Origin: Pratylenchus scribneri
Taxonomy: Eukaryota > Nematoda > Chromadorea > Rhabditida > Pratylenchidae
DNA length: 64,000 nucleotides
Direction: 5' to 3'
NCBI GenBank assembly: GCA_030063045.1
Contig: JAQSEB010000023.1
Location: forward strand, 806,001 to 870,000
Shown piece after piece: positions 1 to 11,439 of the stretch. The notes beneath the pieces were generated by a model that was not told the DNA's origin, did no database searches, and saw only the letters and a list, made by a program, of their open reading frames with translations. The position numbers and the translations under genes were made by a program. Positions within the stretch are counted from its first letter, which is position 1. Every line of letters starts with the position of its first letter.

Positions 1-266
1 GGCGATACACCATTTTAAAGCCCAAAGTTTCCTCTACAAAGTTGCCTATTTTAATTTAGGAACTAACCTTTCAAAAAGAAATATTTCTTTGAATGTAATA
101 AGTATTCTCAAATTTTTAAGGATTTAAGGAAAAAGACGCTATTTCATAAATTATTCAAAATTTCAAAAAATTATTTAAGCCACTTTTTAGAGGACATCTA
201 GAGCTTTTAAATGGCATATCGCCTTCCTAAATTGGTTGCTTCCTTGTTGGGCTATGGCCAAAAGAG
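1..266. repeat. Palindromic MITE family 1, copy truncated by window start
   Basis: The two arms are inverted copies of each other. The left arm (from base 1) has GGCGATA...AAAGCCC...CTCTACAAAGT and the right arm (about 178-266) ends in GAGGACAT...GGCATATCGCCTTCC...GGTTGCTTCCTTGTTG...GGCCAAAAG. The same arms recur about 17 times in the window. The outer part of the left arm lies beyond the edge. There is no coding capacity, so it is a non-autonomous element. Confidence 0.8.
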
Positions 267-1395
267 CAGCCCCAGGGAATTCATTTGAACTGTAACCAAA
301 TATTTTTTCCAATTCGGTTTTGCCAAAGGAAAGCTCACCGCTACCAATGATGTAGTGTTTTTGTGCGAGAAAGTCCCCAACGGCGGAACGAGGAAAGAGA
401 AAGGGGTCCAAAGAAAATGGGATTTGCTCCGACCGGTATTTCTTCCCCCTTTTACTTTTGCCCAATTTCACCTTTGGCCCCTCAATTCCACACCTTTCTC
501 GCCAATCTCCAAAATTCCCAAACACACAAAAATATATTAGATCCATCCCCCCCAGCCTCGACCCCATGATGAAGGCAAACCTGCTTTGCCCCCTTCCTCA
601 TTTCTCAATCGGCCCATTCCCTCGGCCCCGCTGCTAAACACATCCACCAATCTCGCCGCCGCCCTTTTCTCGTTATCTCTCGATTCCTCCTCAAAGGGAT
701 GCGGAGGGAAAGGCCAAATACAAGAGGGAATAGGGCCGATGGTTTTATTGCTCATCCCCTCTACTGTCCCGGCCCCAATCCGCCAGCCGAAGATGTACAA
801 GAAATGAATGAATGAATGGACCCAACTGCCTCAAATACCATCTTCTTCTTGTGTGCTCTTCGATTGGTCCCAATTGGAAAATATATTAGGGAAAATGGAT
901 GGATGGGATTGAGCAAGGGTGGCGGATGAAATGACGCGAAAGGTGCGCAAAAAACGGCGAAAAGAATTGATGGGCAAATTTGTGGGAAAGATGGCCGGGG
1001 ATTGGCAAGGTGGTCACAACATTTCCTTCCCATTTCCCCGCTGCCAAATCGTCCTAATCGGAAACCGTGCGCGCGGGGGAGGCCATTTTGTGTGGATGGA
1101 TGTGAATAATGTAAACGTATTCCGGTCTGGCACAACAACATAATCACGGAGGCAAACATCCCATCCATCCCATTCAATGTCCAATCCTCTCTCTTCCCCT
1201 GCCGTTTTCCCCCACATTCGGCCCATCTCCCCCTCAAAATCCATCGTCAATTTATCGCCAAAATGGACGATAAATAAACAATTTTTTTGGTGGTTTTGCC
1301 CTGTGCTTTGGGAGATTATTTGGATGGATTGGATTGAATGAGGCGAAATTGGATTGATTATTCATCGAAACTGAATGTTTTCAACTCTGGGCCGC
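267..1395. other. Intergenic, no supported gene
   Basis: The stretch is richer in G+C than the gene blocks and full of GGATGG/CCATCC motifs that open chance reading frames on both strands. None of the frames shows a recognisable domain or convincing splice structure. Exons of the DVE-like gene on the minus strand could in principle lie here, but I could not find any. Confidence 0.4.
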
Positions 1396-1707
1396 TCTTT
1401 TAGCCATAGCTCAACAAGGAAGTAACCAATTCAGAAAGGCGATATGCTATTTCAAAGCCCTAAATGTCCTCTAAAAAGTGGCTTAACTAATTTTTAAAAT
1501 TGAAAACGATTTGTAGGAAAAGCGGCTTTTCCTTAAATCCTCAAAAAATTTGATTTTATTACACTCAAATACATCTAACTATTTTTTTTTAAAAATAGAA
1601 TTTCAGAAAATTTAAAATAGGCCAATATGTAAAGGATACTTTGGGCTTTCAAATAGTATATCGTCTTCCCTAATTGGCTATCGCCTCATTGAGCTATGGG
1701 CCAAAAG
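1396..1707. repeat. Palindromic MITE family 1, full copy
   Basis: The left arm starts with TTTTAGCCATAGCTCAACAA and contains GGCGATATGC and CTCTAAAAAGTGGCTT. The right arm is its diverged inverse and ends in GAGCTATGGGCCAAAAG. The AT-rich centre is about 120 bp. It sits immediately downstream of the DVE-like exon on the minus strand. Confidence 0.85.
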
Positions 1708-1773
1708 CCTAATCAAGTATTGTAAAGCCCCCTGCTTCTTGCTATTCATGTCTCAAATTGGCCCAGTGCCCAC

Positions 1774-1966
1774 CTTTTGAATCCTGCACCAGCTGGGGCA
1801 ATCCAAGTGCGGCCAAAACTGTTTCAACCAATTGGGAAAGCATTGTTTGACCGCCAACAACGGCAAATGTGTCCACCAGCGGATTGCCATCGTGCGCACA
1901 TCCAAGGCAATGTTGCGAATGGACAGTCTCGACCATCACCCGAACCGGGAACATATCGCCCGCCAT
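1774..1966 (-). CDS. DVE/SATB-like transcription factor, ULD exon (partial gene)
   Basis: This exon encodes 64 residues plus one base and ends in a GT donor (AAAG|GTGGGC). The translation has the layout of the ubiquitin-like oligomerisation (ULD) domain of SATB1/Defective proventriculus: a start like MFPVRVMVE (SATB1 has LPVFCVVE), then FAVVGG and MLSQLVETVLAALGL (SATB1 has FVLVRKD and MLFNQLIEMALLSLG). In C. elegans the DVE-1 homeodomain factor has this domain and acts in the mitochondrial unfolded protein response. That function is family knowledge, not visible here. The start ATG is chosen because an in-frame stop lies upstream with no AG acceptor between. The CUT-like and homeodomain exons are not seen and should lie at lower coordinates, outside the window. 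It could alternatively be an orphan exon remnant. Confidence 0.62.
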
Positions 1967-2126
1967 TTGTTGTTTTGGGATGTTTTTGATGAAGGCAAAA
2001 TTGAATTATTTATTTTAAATTGAAAAATGCAAGGATAAATCTGTAAATAATGAATTATTTGGATGGATTTTTTAATGTAGGAAAGGAAAATGTGGGTAAG
2101 GGAACGATTGAGTACACTCGCATTGG

Positions 2127-2430
2127 TTTTTGAACCGTAGCTCAGCGAGGCAATATCCAATCTGGGAAGGCGATATATCTTTCGAAAGCCCTAAATGTAC
2201 TCAACAAAGTGGCAATTAAATTATTAGGAATTTCAACTTTTTAATTTAGTTATTCAGTTATTCTTCTTTGAGTATAATAAACTCGAATATTTTGAAAAAA
2301 AGCCGTTAATTTTTAAAATCGTTTAAATTTTCAGAAATCATTTAAGCCACTTTTCATAGGACTTTTAGGGCTTTCAAAAGGCATATCGCCTTCCAAAATT
2401 GGTTGCTTCCTTGATGAGCTATGATCAAAA
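2127..2430. repeat. Palindromic MITE family 1, diverged copy
   Basis: The left arm has CCGTAGCTCAGCGAGGCAAT...GGCGATATATC and the right arm has GGCATATCGCCTTCC...TTGCTTCCTTGATGAGCTATG. The arms are inverted relative to each other. It lies upstream of the DVE-like exon. Confidence 0.8.
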
Positions 2431-4465
2431 TAAGAGATCAGATATTAATGAAAAGGCGCATCTGTAAAGTCCTCTATCCTGGATTTTCAATGCATGGGAA
2501 AATGAAATGAATATTGTGGATTTGATGGGGATAAACAAAGAAGGGTAAGAGATAGGAAAATCCTTCAATCATCAACATTCCAAATTGTGCCCTTTTTGTG
2601 TGTTTTGTTATTATTTTTATGTGATTTTACCGTAAAGAAATGGAGAAGAGATGAAAATGAGGCGATGATCTTGGGCTGCTGGGGGGCAATTTGGATGGAT
2701 GGAATGAAGATGGGAAAGGAGGTGGATGGATCCCCAAAAATGGTGGAGGAGGAGCAAAAGTTAACGAGATTTTGGTGTTGGCCACCTTCCCCCCTCCATT
2801 CCCTCCTATCCGGCCAGAGAGCAGCGGACTACGTCTTTGTAGGTCTTATCACAATAATTCCTTCTCCAAACTCCGGTCGCCTCTGCCTGCCGGGGACCCG
2901 GGGAGGCAATCAAAGTCCGGGTGGATGTGCTCTGCTCTATTGGCTGGTGGTTGGGTGATTATTGGGAGGGTTGGGGGAAAGGAGGCGGACGAGAATTGGG
3001 ATGGGATGGATGTGAATGGATGGGGATGGGGCGGACTTTTCGGAATCGGCTGAGCCTCGACCGGCGGCCAGGGCCACAAATTTATACGCCGAGAGGCGAA
3101 GGCGACGTGAAAATGGGAGGATGAAAAGGGGGACTATTTGGAGGGGAGAAGACTGGCAATAAGGAATAAAGGTGGGGGGAATTGGGGAGGAAAGTGAAAG
3201 TGCTCATCACAGAGCGGCGGGCCGGATGGGCCACATCGGCGGGGCTGGGGGCGGCGTAATCGCCAAGGAACGAACAAGGTGAAAGTTCTCCGCCAACAAA
3301 GTCGTAATCGCCCGGCGGCCCTCCACCTTTAACATTTTTGGGGGCCGGCGGCGTAATGGGCCGGCCCACAGGAACTGGAACCGACCGCCCGACCAACTGA
3401 CTGACTGACGACCGACCCCTTATGGCCCCAAATGTATGGGCCATGATTTGCCTCAACAAGCCTAGAAGAGCATCACCGGGGTCGGCAGCTTTCTCTTTTT
3501 AAGTTGTTTTGTTGTTCACGCACGTTCCATCCGTCCCCTCCCCTTCCACCCGGAGCCATCCTCTTTCAGCAGAAGAGCACAATTTGGAACAATGCGCGAC
3601 GATCATCAAGCCAAGCATTTTTGGGAGGGTCTAATAGGAAAGAGTGGGGGAACAAAGCCTTCTCACATTTTGGCCAAGCCGAAAAAATTTATGGATGATT
3701 TGTGTATGTGGAATGGAAAGTGAAAGCAGCACAATTGGAACGAGGAACAGAAATGGAAAAAAGGAGGGAAGAAAGTGATTGTGCCCCGAGGGCGCGGATG
3801 ATCCATTCCTCAATTGTTTGTTGGGTTGCCTCCTGTCCAGCAGCTATCAACTTCTTCCCACATTCCCCGTCTGGAGGAGGATTGGGGGTGGAATAAAACG
3901 AGTCTTTCGCGCACTGCTGCTGGGGTGAAAGTGAAAGCGGCCATCACATTGCGCAATTTTTGTGGGATGGGACGTGAAGGGAGGAAGGAACATGCTTTTT
4001 GTTTGGGGGTGAAAGTTGCGCGCCCCCTCGCTTTTTAATAATGGATTTGGATGTGCGTAAACCGCCGCCGGCACATTTGCGGCGCAACAAACAACTTCTT
4101 CTCAGTCAGCCATCAACCAGTCTAGTTGGTTGGACAAAACAGATTTGTTTTGTTCCAATCGGCCATGAATGGGGTGAGGGAAAAAAGCCGACGACCACCA
4201 GACACAAAAGGCTTGCTTCCTCTACTTTTTTTTTGGATGGAGGAGGACAAAGGGCGAAAATCGGGGAAAGAAAGAATTGAAAGTTGTGGAATGAATTGGA
4301 ACGAAAAAGGGAGGGGGGGGGGGGGGGGGGGGTTGGGATTGGGAGAGGGGAATTTGGACGTAGATCAAAGGGGAAGGTCGAAGATTTGCTTGGGCAAATT
4401 TGTGGTGGAACATATTATTATAAATAATAATCCAATTTTGATAAGGGGCTAAATTCATTTCCAAA
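2431..4465. other. Intergenic, G+C-rich patches, no supported gene
   Basis: Long frames exist on both strands because stop codons are rare in the GC-rich stretch around 2,650-3,460. They read as proline/glycine-rich low complexity, and none has a domain I recognise. The GC-rich patch at 3,180-3,460 could be a promoter region, but I see no specific element. Confidence 0.35.
4313..4332 (+). repeat. Poly-G tract, 20 nt
   Basis: An uninterrupted run of 20 G, followed by TTGGGATTGGGAG. It is one of six G/C homopolymers of at least 15 nt in this window. Confidence 0.95.
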
Positions 4466-4873
4466 GATCTGATTTACAAAAACATATTCTGATTTTTGCA
4501 AACATTTTTCTAAAATTCTGATTTTCAAAAATTCTGATTTTTAAAAAATTTTTGATTTTCAAAAATTCGGATTTTCAAAAATTTTTGATTTTCAAAAATT
4601 CGGATTTTCAAAAATTCTAATTTTCAAAAACATTCTGATTTTCGAAAAAATTCGGATTTTCAAAAATTCGGATTTTCAAAAATTTTTGATTTTCAAAAAT
4701 TCGGATTTTCAAAAATTCTAATTTTCAAAAACATTCTGATTTTCGAAAAAATTCGGATTTTCAAAAATTCGGATTTTCAAAAATTTTTGATTTTCAAAAA
4801 TTCGGATTTTCAAAAATTCTAATTTTCAAAAACATTCTGATTTTCGAAAAATTCCGATTTTCAAAAATTCGGA
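4466..4873. repeat. Higher-order tandem repeat, 101-bp period
   Basis: The basic unit is about 17 bp (ATTCGGATTTTCAAAAA and variants). Six diverged units make a longer block whose marker, CATTCTGATTTTCGAAAA, recurs at about 4,631, 4,732 and 4,833, giving an exact spacing of 101 bp. The array is AT-rich and non-coding. Confidence 0.85.
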
Positions 4874-7436
4874 TCTCCTTGGACTAAAAAGGGGGAGTGT
4901 GAAGAGAAATATATGATGAATGGGGAAAAGGGGAATTGGATGTGGAATTTGGATCAAAGGGTGAGGCTGATTGTGAGGTCGAAGATTTGCTTGGGTTGGA
5001 ACTTGGTGGGTCACAAATTTGCCGTAGAACATATATTTTTTAAATAATAAATCCAATTTTTGAGAGAGGGATCTTGTCAATCCACATTTAGTTCTGGAGG
5101 CTAAATTGATCGAATGGATGGAAGGGGGGGAGTGGATGGGATTGGATTGGATGGTGTCGGCTATGAATAATTCGCCTTCCCCTCCCAATCCACCGACATT
5201 GGTCCCCTCTACGTGTGTGTGTATTTTGCCCAATCCGCCGTCGTCCATATCTATCCGGGGGGCCGGAATATTTGGGGAATAAAAAAGGGGCAAAAAAGCC
5301 AAAAAGAGGCAAAGCCATTTTTGTAAAGGCGAAGAAGGAGATAAGACAGGAATTTGGGGGGAGGAAATTGGGGAAGAATCGAAGATAGGTGGATGAGGAG
5401 GAGGCGATCATCGTTGGAAGAATGAACAAAAATGGCCGAGGGATTGGGGTGGAAGGAACAGAAAAGTGGATGGATTGGATGGAGGACAAAAAAAAGGGAA
5501 TAAATTGGAAAGTTGAGGTGGTGGGGTGGGGACAAATTCGCGCCAATCCAATCCTCCTCAACCCGACCACCTGAAAATGTTTATCGAAGAAGGCCGCCGC
5601 TGCGCAAAGTTGGCGAAAGGGAAGGTGGCTGGAGGAAGGGGGCCGGCCCCTTTGCCTTTCTCTTCGAGCCAGCCTCCCGCGGTTGCCCGATCTTCCTTAT
5701 TCCCAATTTCCCCCTTTTCCCATATTTTCCCGAAGGCCCGGCCTTTTGAAGGCTCAACTCTTGGGGCAAACACAGCGCACAGATAAAAAAATTTCGTGTT
5801 CATCGCGATTGGCGGAAAGCTGTGAGGGAAAAGTGGGGCCACAGCCGGGAATAATCCCGCCCCGTGCTCTGGGACGGGGATTGGATGGGCAAGCAGCTGG
5901 CGGGTGGTGGGACTGGCAATAGAGGATGGGATTGGGATGGAAAGTGGGGCCACAAAGGGAGGGGATTGGCGAGAGGCACAAAAGGGGGGATTGAAGGGGG
6001 AGGGCGGATCAGCCGATGGATGGGGAGGCGCGCTTTTTGACTTGGGAGGCGGAAGGAATTGGGAAGGGGGGCCATCCAGCTTTCGCCTTTTGATGCTCCA
6101 TCCTTGGCCACATCCTCCCCACCAACAAATCTATTCATTCTATCCAATTCAACTCATTTTCCCTTCCTAATTTCTGCTTCGATCGGTGGTCGCTGCTTAT
6201 TTCCTTTTCGTCTTCTTTGCCCATTCCGGGCTCTGTGGGGCTCATCGCCTAGCTTTGCTTTATTCCCGAGAAAAGCAATAGCCCCAGTCAGCCACCACCA
6301 AAAGCCTCAATGTCCCGAGCACTGATTGTGATTGTGCATTGATGAATACAATATAATGGGATGGAAAGGGGTAGAAGGGGGTTCGAGAATGAATGGATTT
6401 TGGCTTGTTGTCCTCGGCTTTGATGGCTGATGCTTTGGTGGATTGCTCATTCTTCACATCCATCCACAGAGCACAGTTTTGTGTCCTATCGAGAAAGGAA
6501 GGAAGGAAGGGGGGAATTTGGATGGATGGATAGGCCGCACAATGGCCAATTGGATGAAATGGATGGAAAAGGCGAGGCGGGCTAAAGCCGCTAGAAAGGC
6601 CATAAAGCCGGCCCTCCTCCTCCTCCCCTCCACACATTCCCATCAATGGCCATGATTCAGCCTCACATCGCTCTTCAACACAAAAGCCATTCATAGGCCC
6701 CCCTTACAATTTATCGCCTCCCAAAATGAGGGGGGATAAAGGCCATGAATGGGAAGAAGGAGGCGAAGTGCGGATGGGAGGAGCAGAGGTGAGGAAGCTA
6801 AAAAGCGGAGGGCAAAAGGAGGAGGCTGTTTGCCTCGCTTATCCCATCCCCCAGGGGTGGCCGATCGATGGGAGGGGATTGGCCGATCGAGAAATTCTGT
6901 TGGTTGGGTGGAAGAGGTGAATGTGCGGCGGGATTGGAAGAACACAAGGTGGCAGCCTACGATAAGCCGAAAGGAAAACTGCATAGAAAGTAACGGCGGA
7001 TTGGCTGATGGGCTGGGCTAGCTTCCGAATGAAAACCAACGGCAGCACAAACAAAGCGGGAATAAATGAGGGAATTTTGGGTGGATGGATGGATGGAAGG
7101 CGCAGTATTAGCCAAATGGATGAGGAAGAATGGGACAAGATTAGTTGGTCCTTGCCCCAAAAAAGATTTTTGGTAAATGACGGCAGAGGAAGGCAGCCGG
7201 TTCGCCGGACTTTTGGCTCAAAGTTGGGGGATGAAGGAAGGAGGAGGAAATTAAGTGTGCCACCGAGGCCACCAGATAAAGCGGGAAATGGACGAAAGTT
7301 TAAGGAAGGGGAGGATCCAATTTAGCTGATGAGTTCGTGGCCAAAAAGTTTTCAGGAAATCTCGAATGCCAAACTGTGCGGAAGGATGAATGGGCGGGTG
7401 GAACAATTGAGTATCGCCGATTAAGTATCTCATAGG
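4874..7436. other. Intergenic, no supported gene
   Basis: The region mixes GGATGG-rich and purine-rich sequence. Many overlapping frames of 60-160 codons occur on both strands, but they are low in complexity and lack splice context or recognisable domains. I see nothing else that I can support. Confidence 0.35.
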
Positions 7437-7746
7437 TTTTTGGCCCATAGCTCAGCCGAGGCAACAGCAATCTTGGAAGGCGATATACCATTTTAAAGCC
7501 CTAAAAGTCCTCTAAAAAGTGGCTATAAAATTATTATGAAATTCACCGTTTTAATTTAGTTATTATTTGTCTTTGAATATAATAAGCTATGTTTTCGAGG
7601 GAAAGCCACTTATTTTAGAATTTATACAATTTATTTTAGATTCCAAAAATTTACTAAAGCCACTTTTTAGAGTACATCTATGGTTCTCAAATGGTATATC
7701 GCCTTCCTGAATTGGTTACTTCCTTGTAGAGTTATGGCCAAAAGAA
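7437..7746. repeat. Palindromic MITE family 1, full copy
   Basis: Inverted arms run from TGGCCCATAGCTCAGCCGAGG through AAAAGTGGCTATAAAA, and from AGCCACTTTTTAGAG to TTATGGCCAAAAGAAT. The centre holds the family motif TTTGAATATAATAAGCTA. Confidence 0.85.
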
Positions 7747-7764
7747 TGGTGGCACATGTGCTGA

Positions 7765-8011
7765 ATCGGCGATAAGCAATACTCAATTGTACTTCTATGG
7801 GATGAAAGGTGGCATCGAAAATGGCTAGATTAAATGACATTTGAATATGATGGGGGCATTTTGGGATTGACAATGTGAATTGTGAATGCCGCTTTTTGGG
7901 TGTTTGGTAGAGCATTGGATGGCGGGTTAATCCCGTGGCCAAGTCAAAACTACTAACAATTTGGCCAAACGGCACATCACAAAACTCATCTTTTTGGCCC
8001 AATTCCACCAC
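7765..8011 (-). CDS. Possible coding exon, unrecognised
   Basis: A frame opening with MVELGQKDEFCDVPFGQ runs for about 85 residues before it enters the neighbouring MITE arm. Its composition (Gln, His, Phe, Ile; little low complexity) looks more protein-like than the surrounding chance frames. I recognise no family and see no clear splice partners. It may equally be non-coding. Confidence 0.15.
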
Positions 8012-8557
8012 CGTCAGTCAGTCAATCCTCCGTATGCATAGCCCGGCTGCCTTCACAAAATCCTGTGGGCCCTTTCCCATCCATCCACTCATTCCCCCAC
8101 CCCTCATCATTATTCATTCAAAAACGCCAATTCTCCCCAGAATAAGGGGCGGCGGATGGGATTTGGCCCGGCACACAGTCCCCAACCCCCAAAACTAATC
8201 CCGTTGCCCCAAATTCGGAGGCTGACTATAAGGGGGCACACACAGCTGACCGACTGCCGGAGGGTGCGACAAGGGGTGGGGGATTGCGCCTCTGGCACAT
8301 CCATCCATCCAGCCGACCAAACGGGGCAGCCGAGCGTAATCCCTCCCCACCCCCACTGCCCCCAAAGTGGATGATGATGATGAGGGATGGGGGCCGAATA
8401 GGGACGGATAGGCAAAGTGGGAGATTGGATTGTGAGTGAAGGAGCCCTAAATTAATCCATGCTGGCCAATGGGGGAATTGAATTGGGAATATAATTTTGG
8501 GGATTTGAATTTTTGGTTTGGCGATTTTTGGGCTGGACCGAAACAGGCCTTGGGCCA

Positions 8558-8860
8558 TTCTTTTGGCCATATCTCAACAAGGAAGAAACCAATTCAGGAA
8601 GGCGATAGGCTCTTCGAAAGTCCTAAATGTCCTCTAAAAAGTGGCTTCAATAAATTTTTAGTAACTAAAACATATTGTAAAATAGGCGGGTTTTCCTTCT
8701 AGAATTGGGTTTATTAAATTCAATGACATGTAACTTTGTTTTAAAGATAGATTTCACAAAATTTGATTAAGCCACTTTGTAGAGGACACTTTAGGTTTTC
8801 TAATGACATATCGCCTTCCCAAAATGGTCATTGCCTCGCTGAGCTATTGGCCAAAAGAAT
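8558..8860. repeat. Palindromic MITE family 1, full copy
   Basis: The left arm is ATTCTTTTGGCCATATCTCA...GGCGATAGGC and the right arm ends in TCGCTGAGCTATTGGCCAAAAGAAT. The outermost bases ATTCTTTTGG / CCAAAAGAAT are inverted, which suggests the true element ends. Confidence 0.85.
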
Positions 8861-10009
8861 TCTGATTTAAAAATAAATTCTAATTTGATAGTAAAATCAT
8901 GGAATTGAAAGGAAGCAAATTCTAACAGAAAAAGGGAGGTCACTAAAAGGGGAAGCCACTAAAAATGAATTCCCTATACCCATTTGAGGCACATAGAAGA
9001 GGCCAATTCAACCTTTTTTTTTCTCACAAGGACCCAACCACCCTTCTTTCGATTATCCCCATCCTTGAGATGTGGCAAAAGGGGAGGATGGATATTCGAA
9101 TAGGAGGGATTTAGGGCAGCGGATGGGATAGGAAAATGAATGTGCCAAGGCACACAAATCCCAGCGGAGGGCTAAACGCTTGGATGGGAATGAAGAGGTG
9201 GATAGATGGGGGGGGGGGGGGGGGGGATTAGGAGATCCGGCACCGGCGGGAGGCACATTGGCCGAGGCGGGTAAACACCACGCTCGGAGTGAAGCAGGAA
9301 GAAGGGGATAATGGGCGATGGGAAAGAAGGAGGAGGGGATTTGGACTGACTGGATGGTGTAGAATGGACTTGGGCTTCACTTCATCCCCTACCCCGGACG
9401 CCGGAGGGCACAATCCCTCCACATCCACCCAGGCTTGTGGTGTGTGAGCTCTGCTGGAATTAACCTTCCCCCGGCTGAATGAATGCAAAAAGCGAAGAAG
9501 GGTTAAAATAGGGGGGAGGGGGCTGGCCGGTAGATGAATGGAGTGGTCGGTCCCCATCATGGCCATTTGGTTGGTGGGGCTAATAAGCTTAAGCTGTTTA
9601 GCCAACAAATGCGGGGAGGAAAATGTGGTTGGGGGGAATGGCGCCGCTGGGCGGAATAAATCCCATAAAGGGGTGTTGGCCGTGGCCGGTGGTGTTGGCT
9701 AGAGTGGAAAATTGGAGGAAATGGGGAGGGGGATAGCCTAAAGCCCCCCATGGAAATCCGCCCAGCCTTTTTGCTTTCTCATGTGTGAGGCCATTCATCC
9801 CCATTATCCCCCTCTCTTGAAAATCCCATTTTGCGCATGGCAAAGCCAGCTGCCTCAGAGTCGATTGTGCATAAATTTGTTTGAGTGAGTCAATATGCTT
9901 TGGCTTATTAATTTATAGAGCCGAGAATAATGAGATGCCATTTGAATTCCGGGCATTCTTCTGTGTTTGGGTCGGATTTTAGGTGAAATACGACGTTTTC
10001 ATTATTTTC
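8861..10009. other. Intergenic, no supported gene
   Basis: Apart from a poly-G tract at 9,208-9,226 I see only GC-rich, low-complexity sequence with chance frames on both strands. Confidence 0.35.
9208..9226 (+). repeat. Poly-G tract, 19 nt
   Basis: An uninterrupted run of 19 G in an otherwise ordinary intergenic stretch. Confidence 0.95.
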
Positions 10010-10306
10010 TTTTGGCCATAGCTCAACAAGAAAGCAATCAATCCTGGAAGGCGATATGCCATTTGAAAGCCCTAAATGTCCTCTAAAAAGTGGCTTTACT
10101 AATTTTTAGAAATCTTAAAAACAATTTGTAGAAAAAGAGACTTTCCCTCTAAATTTACGTTCCTTACATTCAAAGGCATTTAAATTTTTTAGAGATGGAT
10201 TTTATAAACTATAAATAGGCCACTTTCTAGAGGCCACTTTGGGCTTTCAAATGGCATATCGCCTTCCTAGATTGGCTATTGCCTCGTCGAGCTATAGGCC
10301 AAAAAA
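10010..10306. repeat. Palindromic MITE family 1, full copy
   Basis: The left arm has TTTTGGCCATAGCTCAACAA...GGCGATATGCC...CTCTAAAAAGTGGC. The right arm is its inverse and ends in GAGCTATAGGCCAAAAA. Confidence 0.85.
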
Positions 10307-10469
10307 TGACCAGCAGGTAATGAAATGGCACTAATGTAATGAAATGTCCCCTACCGAGGCTTATTGGGGGAATCATGCACATTTTTCTGGGGTGGTGGAG
10401 ATCCAATTAAGGCCAAAATATCCTGCTGATGAGCGCAGCCGAAGGGGATGAAAGTGAAAGGTGGAAGGA

Positions 10470-10486
10470 GGGGGGGGGGGGGGGGG
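10470..10486 (+). repeat. Poly-G tract, 17 nt
   Basis: Seventeen consecutive G. It is paired 150 bp away with a poly-C tract (10,637-10,657), so the two could form a strong hairpin or a G-quadruplex on opposite strands. Confidence 0.95.
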
Positions 10487-10636
10487 CAGTGAGTCCGAGC
10501 ACAACAACATCTTCCCTCAAAATTTACCTCTGGCTCTGCTTTTCTCCTCCAATACAGCTTCCATCGCGCGGCTGACTGCCCATAAAAGGAAGAAAGGAAG
10601 GAATTGAACCACAAGCAGCCTCAGAACAGGTTCTAT

Positions 10637-10657
10637 CCCCCCCCCCCCCCCCCCCCC
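10637..10657 (+). repeat. Poly-C tract, 21 nt
   Basis: Twenty-one consecutive C, so a G-tract on the minus strand. It is the longest homopolymer of G/C in the window. Confidence 0.95.
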
Positions 10658-10912
10658 TTCATTCGCCCCGTTTGCGCGGCAATCGCAATGTGCTCGTTGG
10701 TCGCATCCCCAGTCCCCACCCAAAGAGCAACACAACTTTCCCTTTCATTCATTTGTTGTTCGCTTCTTCTTTTCATTCAGTCAGACAAAAAAAGGGGAAA
10801 AGCGCTAATCATTACATAATATGCAGTGGGGGATTTGATTTTGGTTGGATTTGGTGCATTCCATTGAGGGGAAAGGGAGGAAATAATTTTAAAAAATAAA
10901 ACATTAATTAAA

Positions 10913-11300
10913 AAGAATTAATCAAAAAGTTTCAGACTTATCCAACGAGCGGATTTCGAAAAATACATTTTTGAAAATTTTGCTTTTTGTATTTTTGAAA
11001 ATTTTTAAAAATTAAAAAAAACTGAGTTTCCCCTTGAATTAGCTTATTAATAAAATTTTATCAAAAAATTTCAGACATCTAATGGGCGGATTTTGAAAAT
11101 TTCATTTTTAAAAATTGCTTTTTGTATTTTTAAAAAATTTTTAAAAATTCATTACTAAAAAAAAGGTCGAACATCGAGCCTTAAATTTTTTTATATTTTT
11201 TATCATAAACTTAAAAAAATGTAATCAAAAAGTTTCAGATTTATTCTATTCTAAAGATCGGATTTTAAAAAAAAATTTTTGAAATTTCAATTTTTTTATT
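10913..11300. repeat. Imperfect triplicate repeat
   Basis: A block containing TCAAAAAGTTTCAGAC...CGGATTTTGAAAA followed by TTGCTTTTTGTATTTTT recurs three times with a spacing of about 130-170 bp. It is AT-rich, non-coding, and lies downstream of the TIM14 gene. Confidence 0.6.
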
Positions 11301-11439
11301 TTTTTTTTTTTGAATTTAAAATTTATAAAAAACAGACGAAATTATTTGCCTGGGAAAAATTGGGTGAAACGAGGGAATTGAAGAATTTATTCAAAAACTA
11401 GAAATAGAAATTTGTCAAAATTAAAATAGGTAAAACAAT

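Noticed and set aside
4222..5570. Proline/serine/isoleucine-rich frames of 80-160 codons
   Set aside because: Low-complexity translations of GGATGG-rich or purine-rich DNA with overlapping frames on both strands, no splice sites and no domain.
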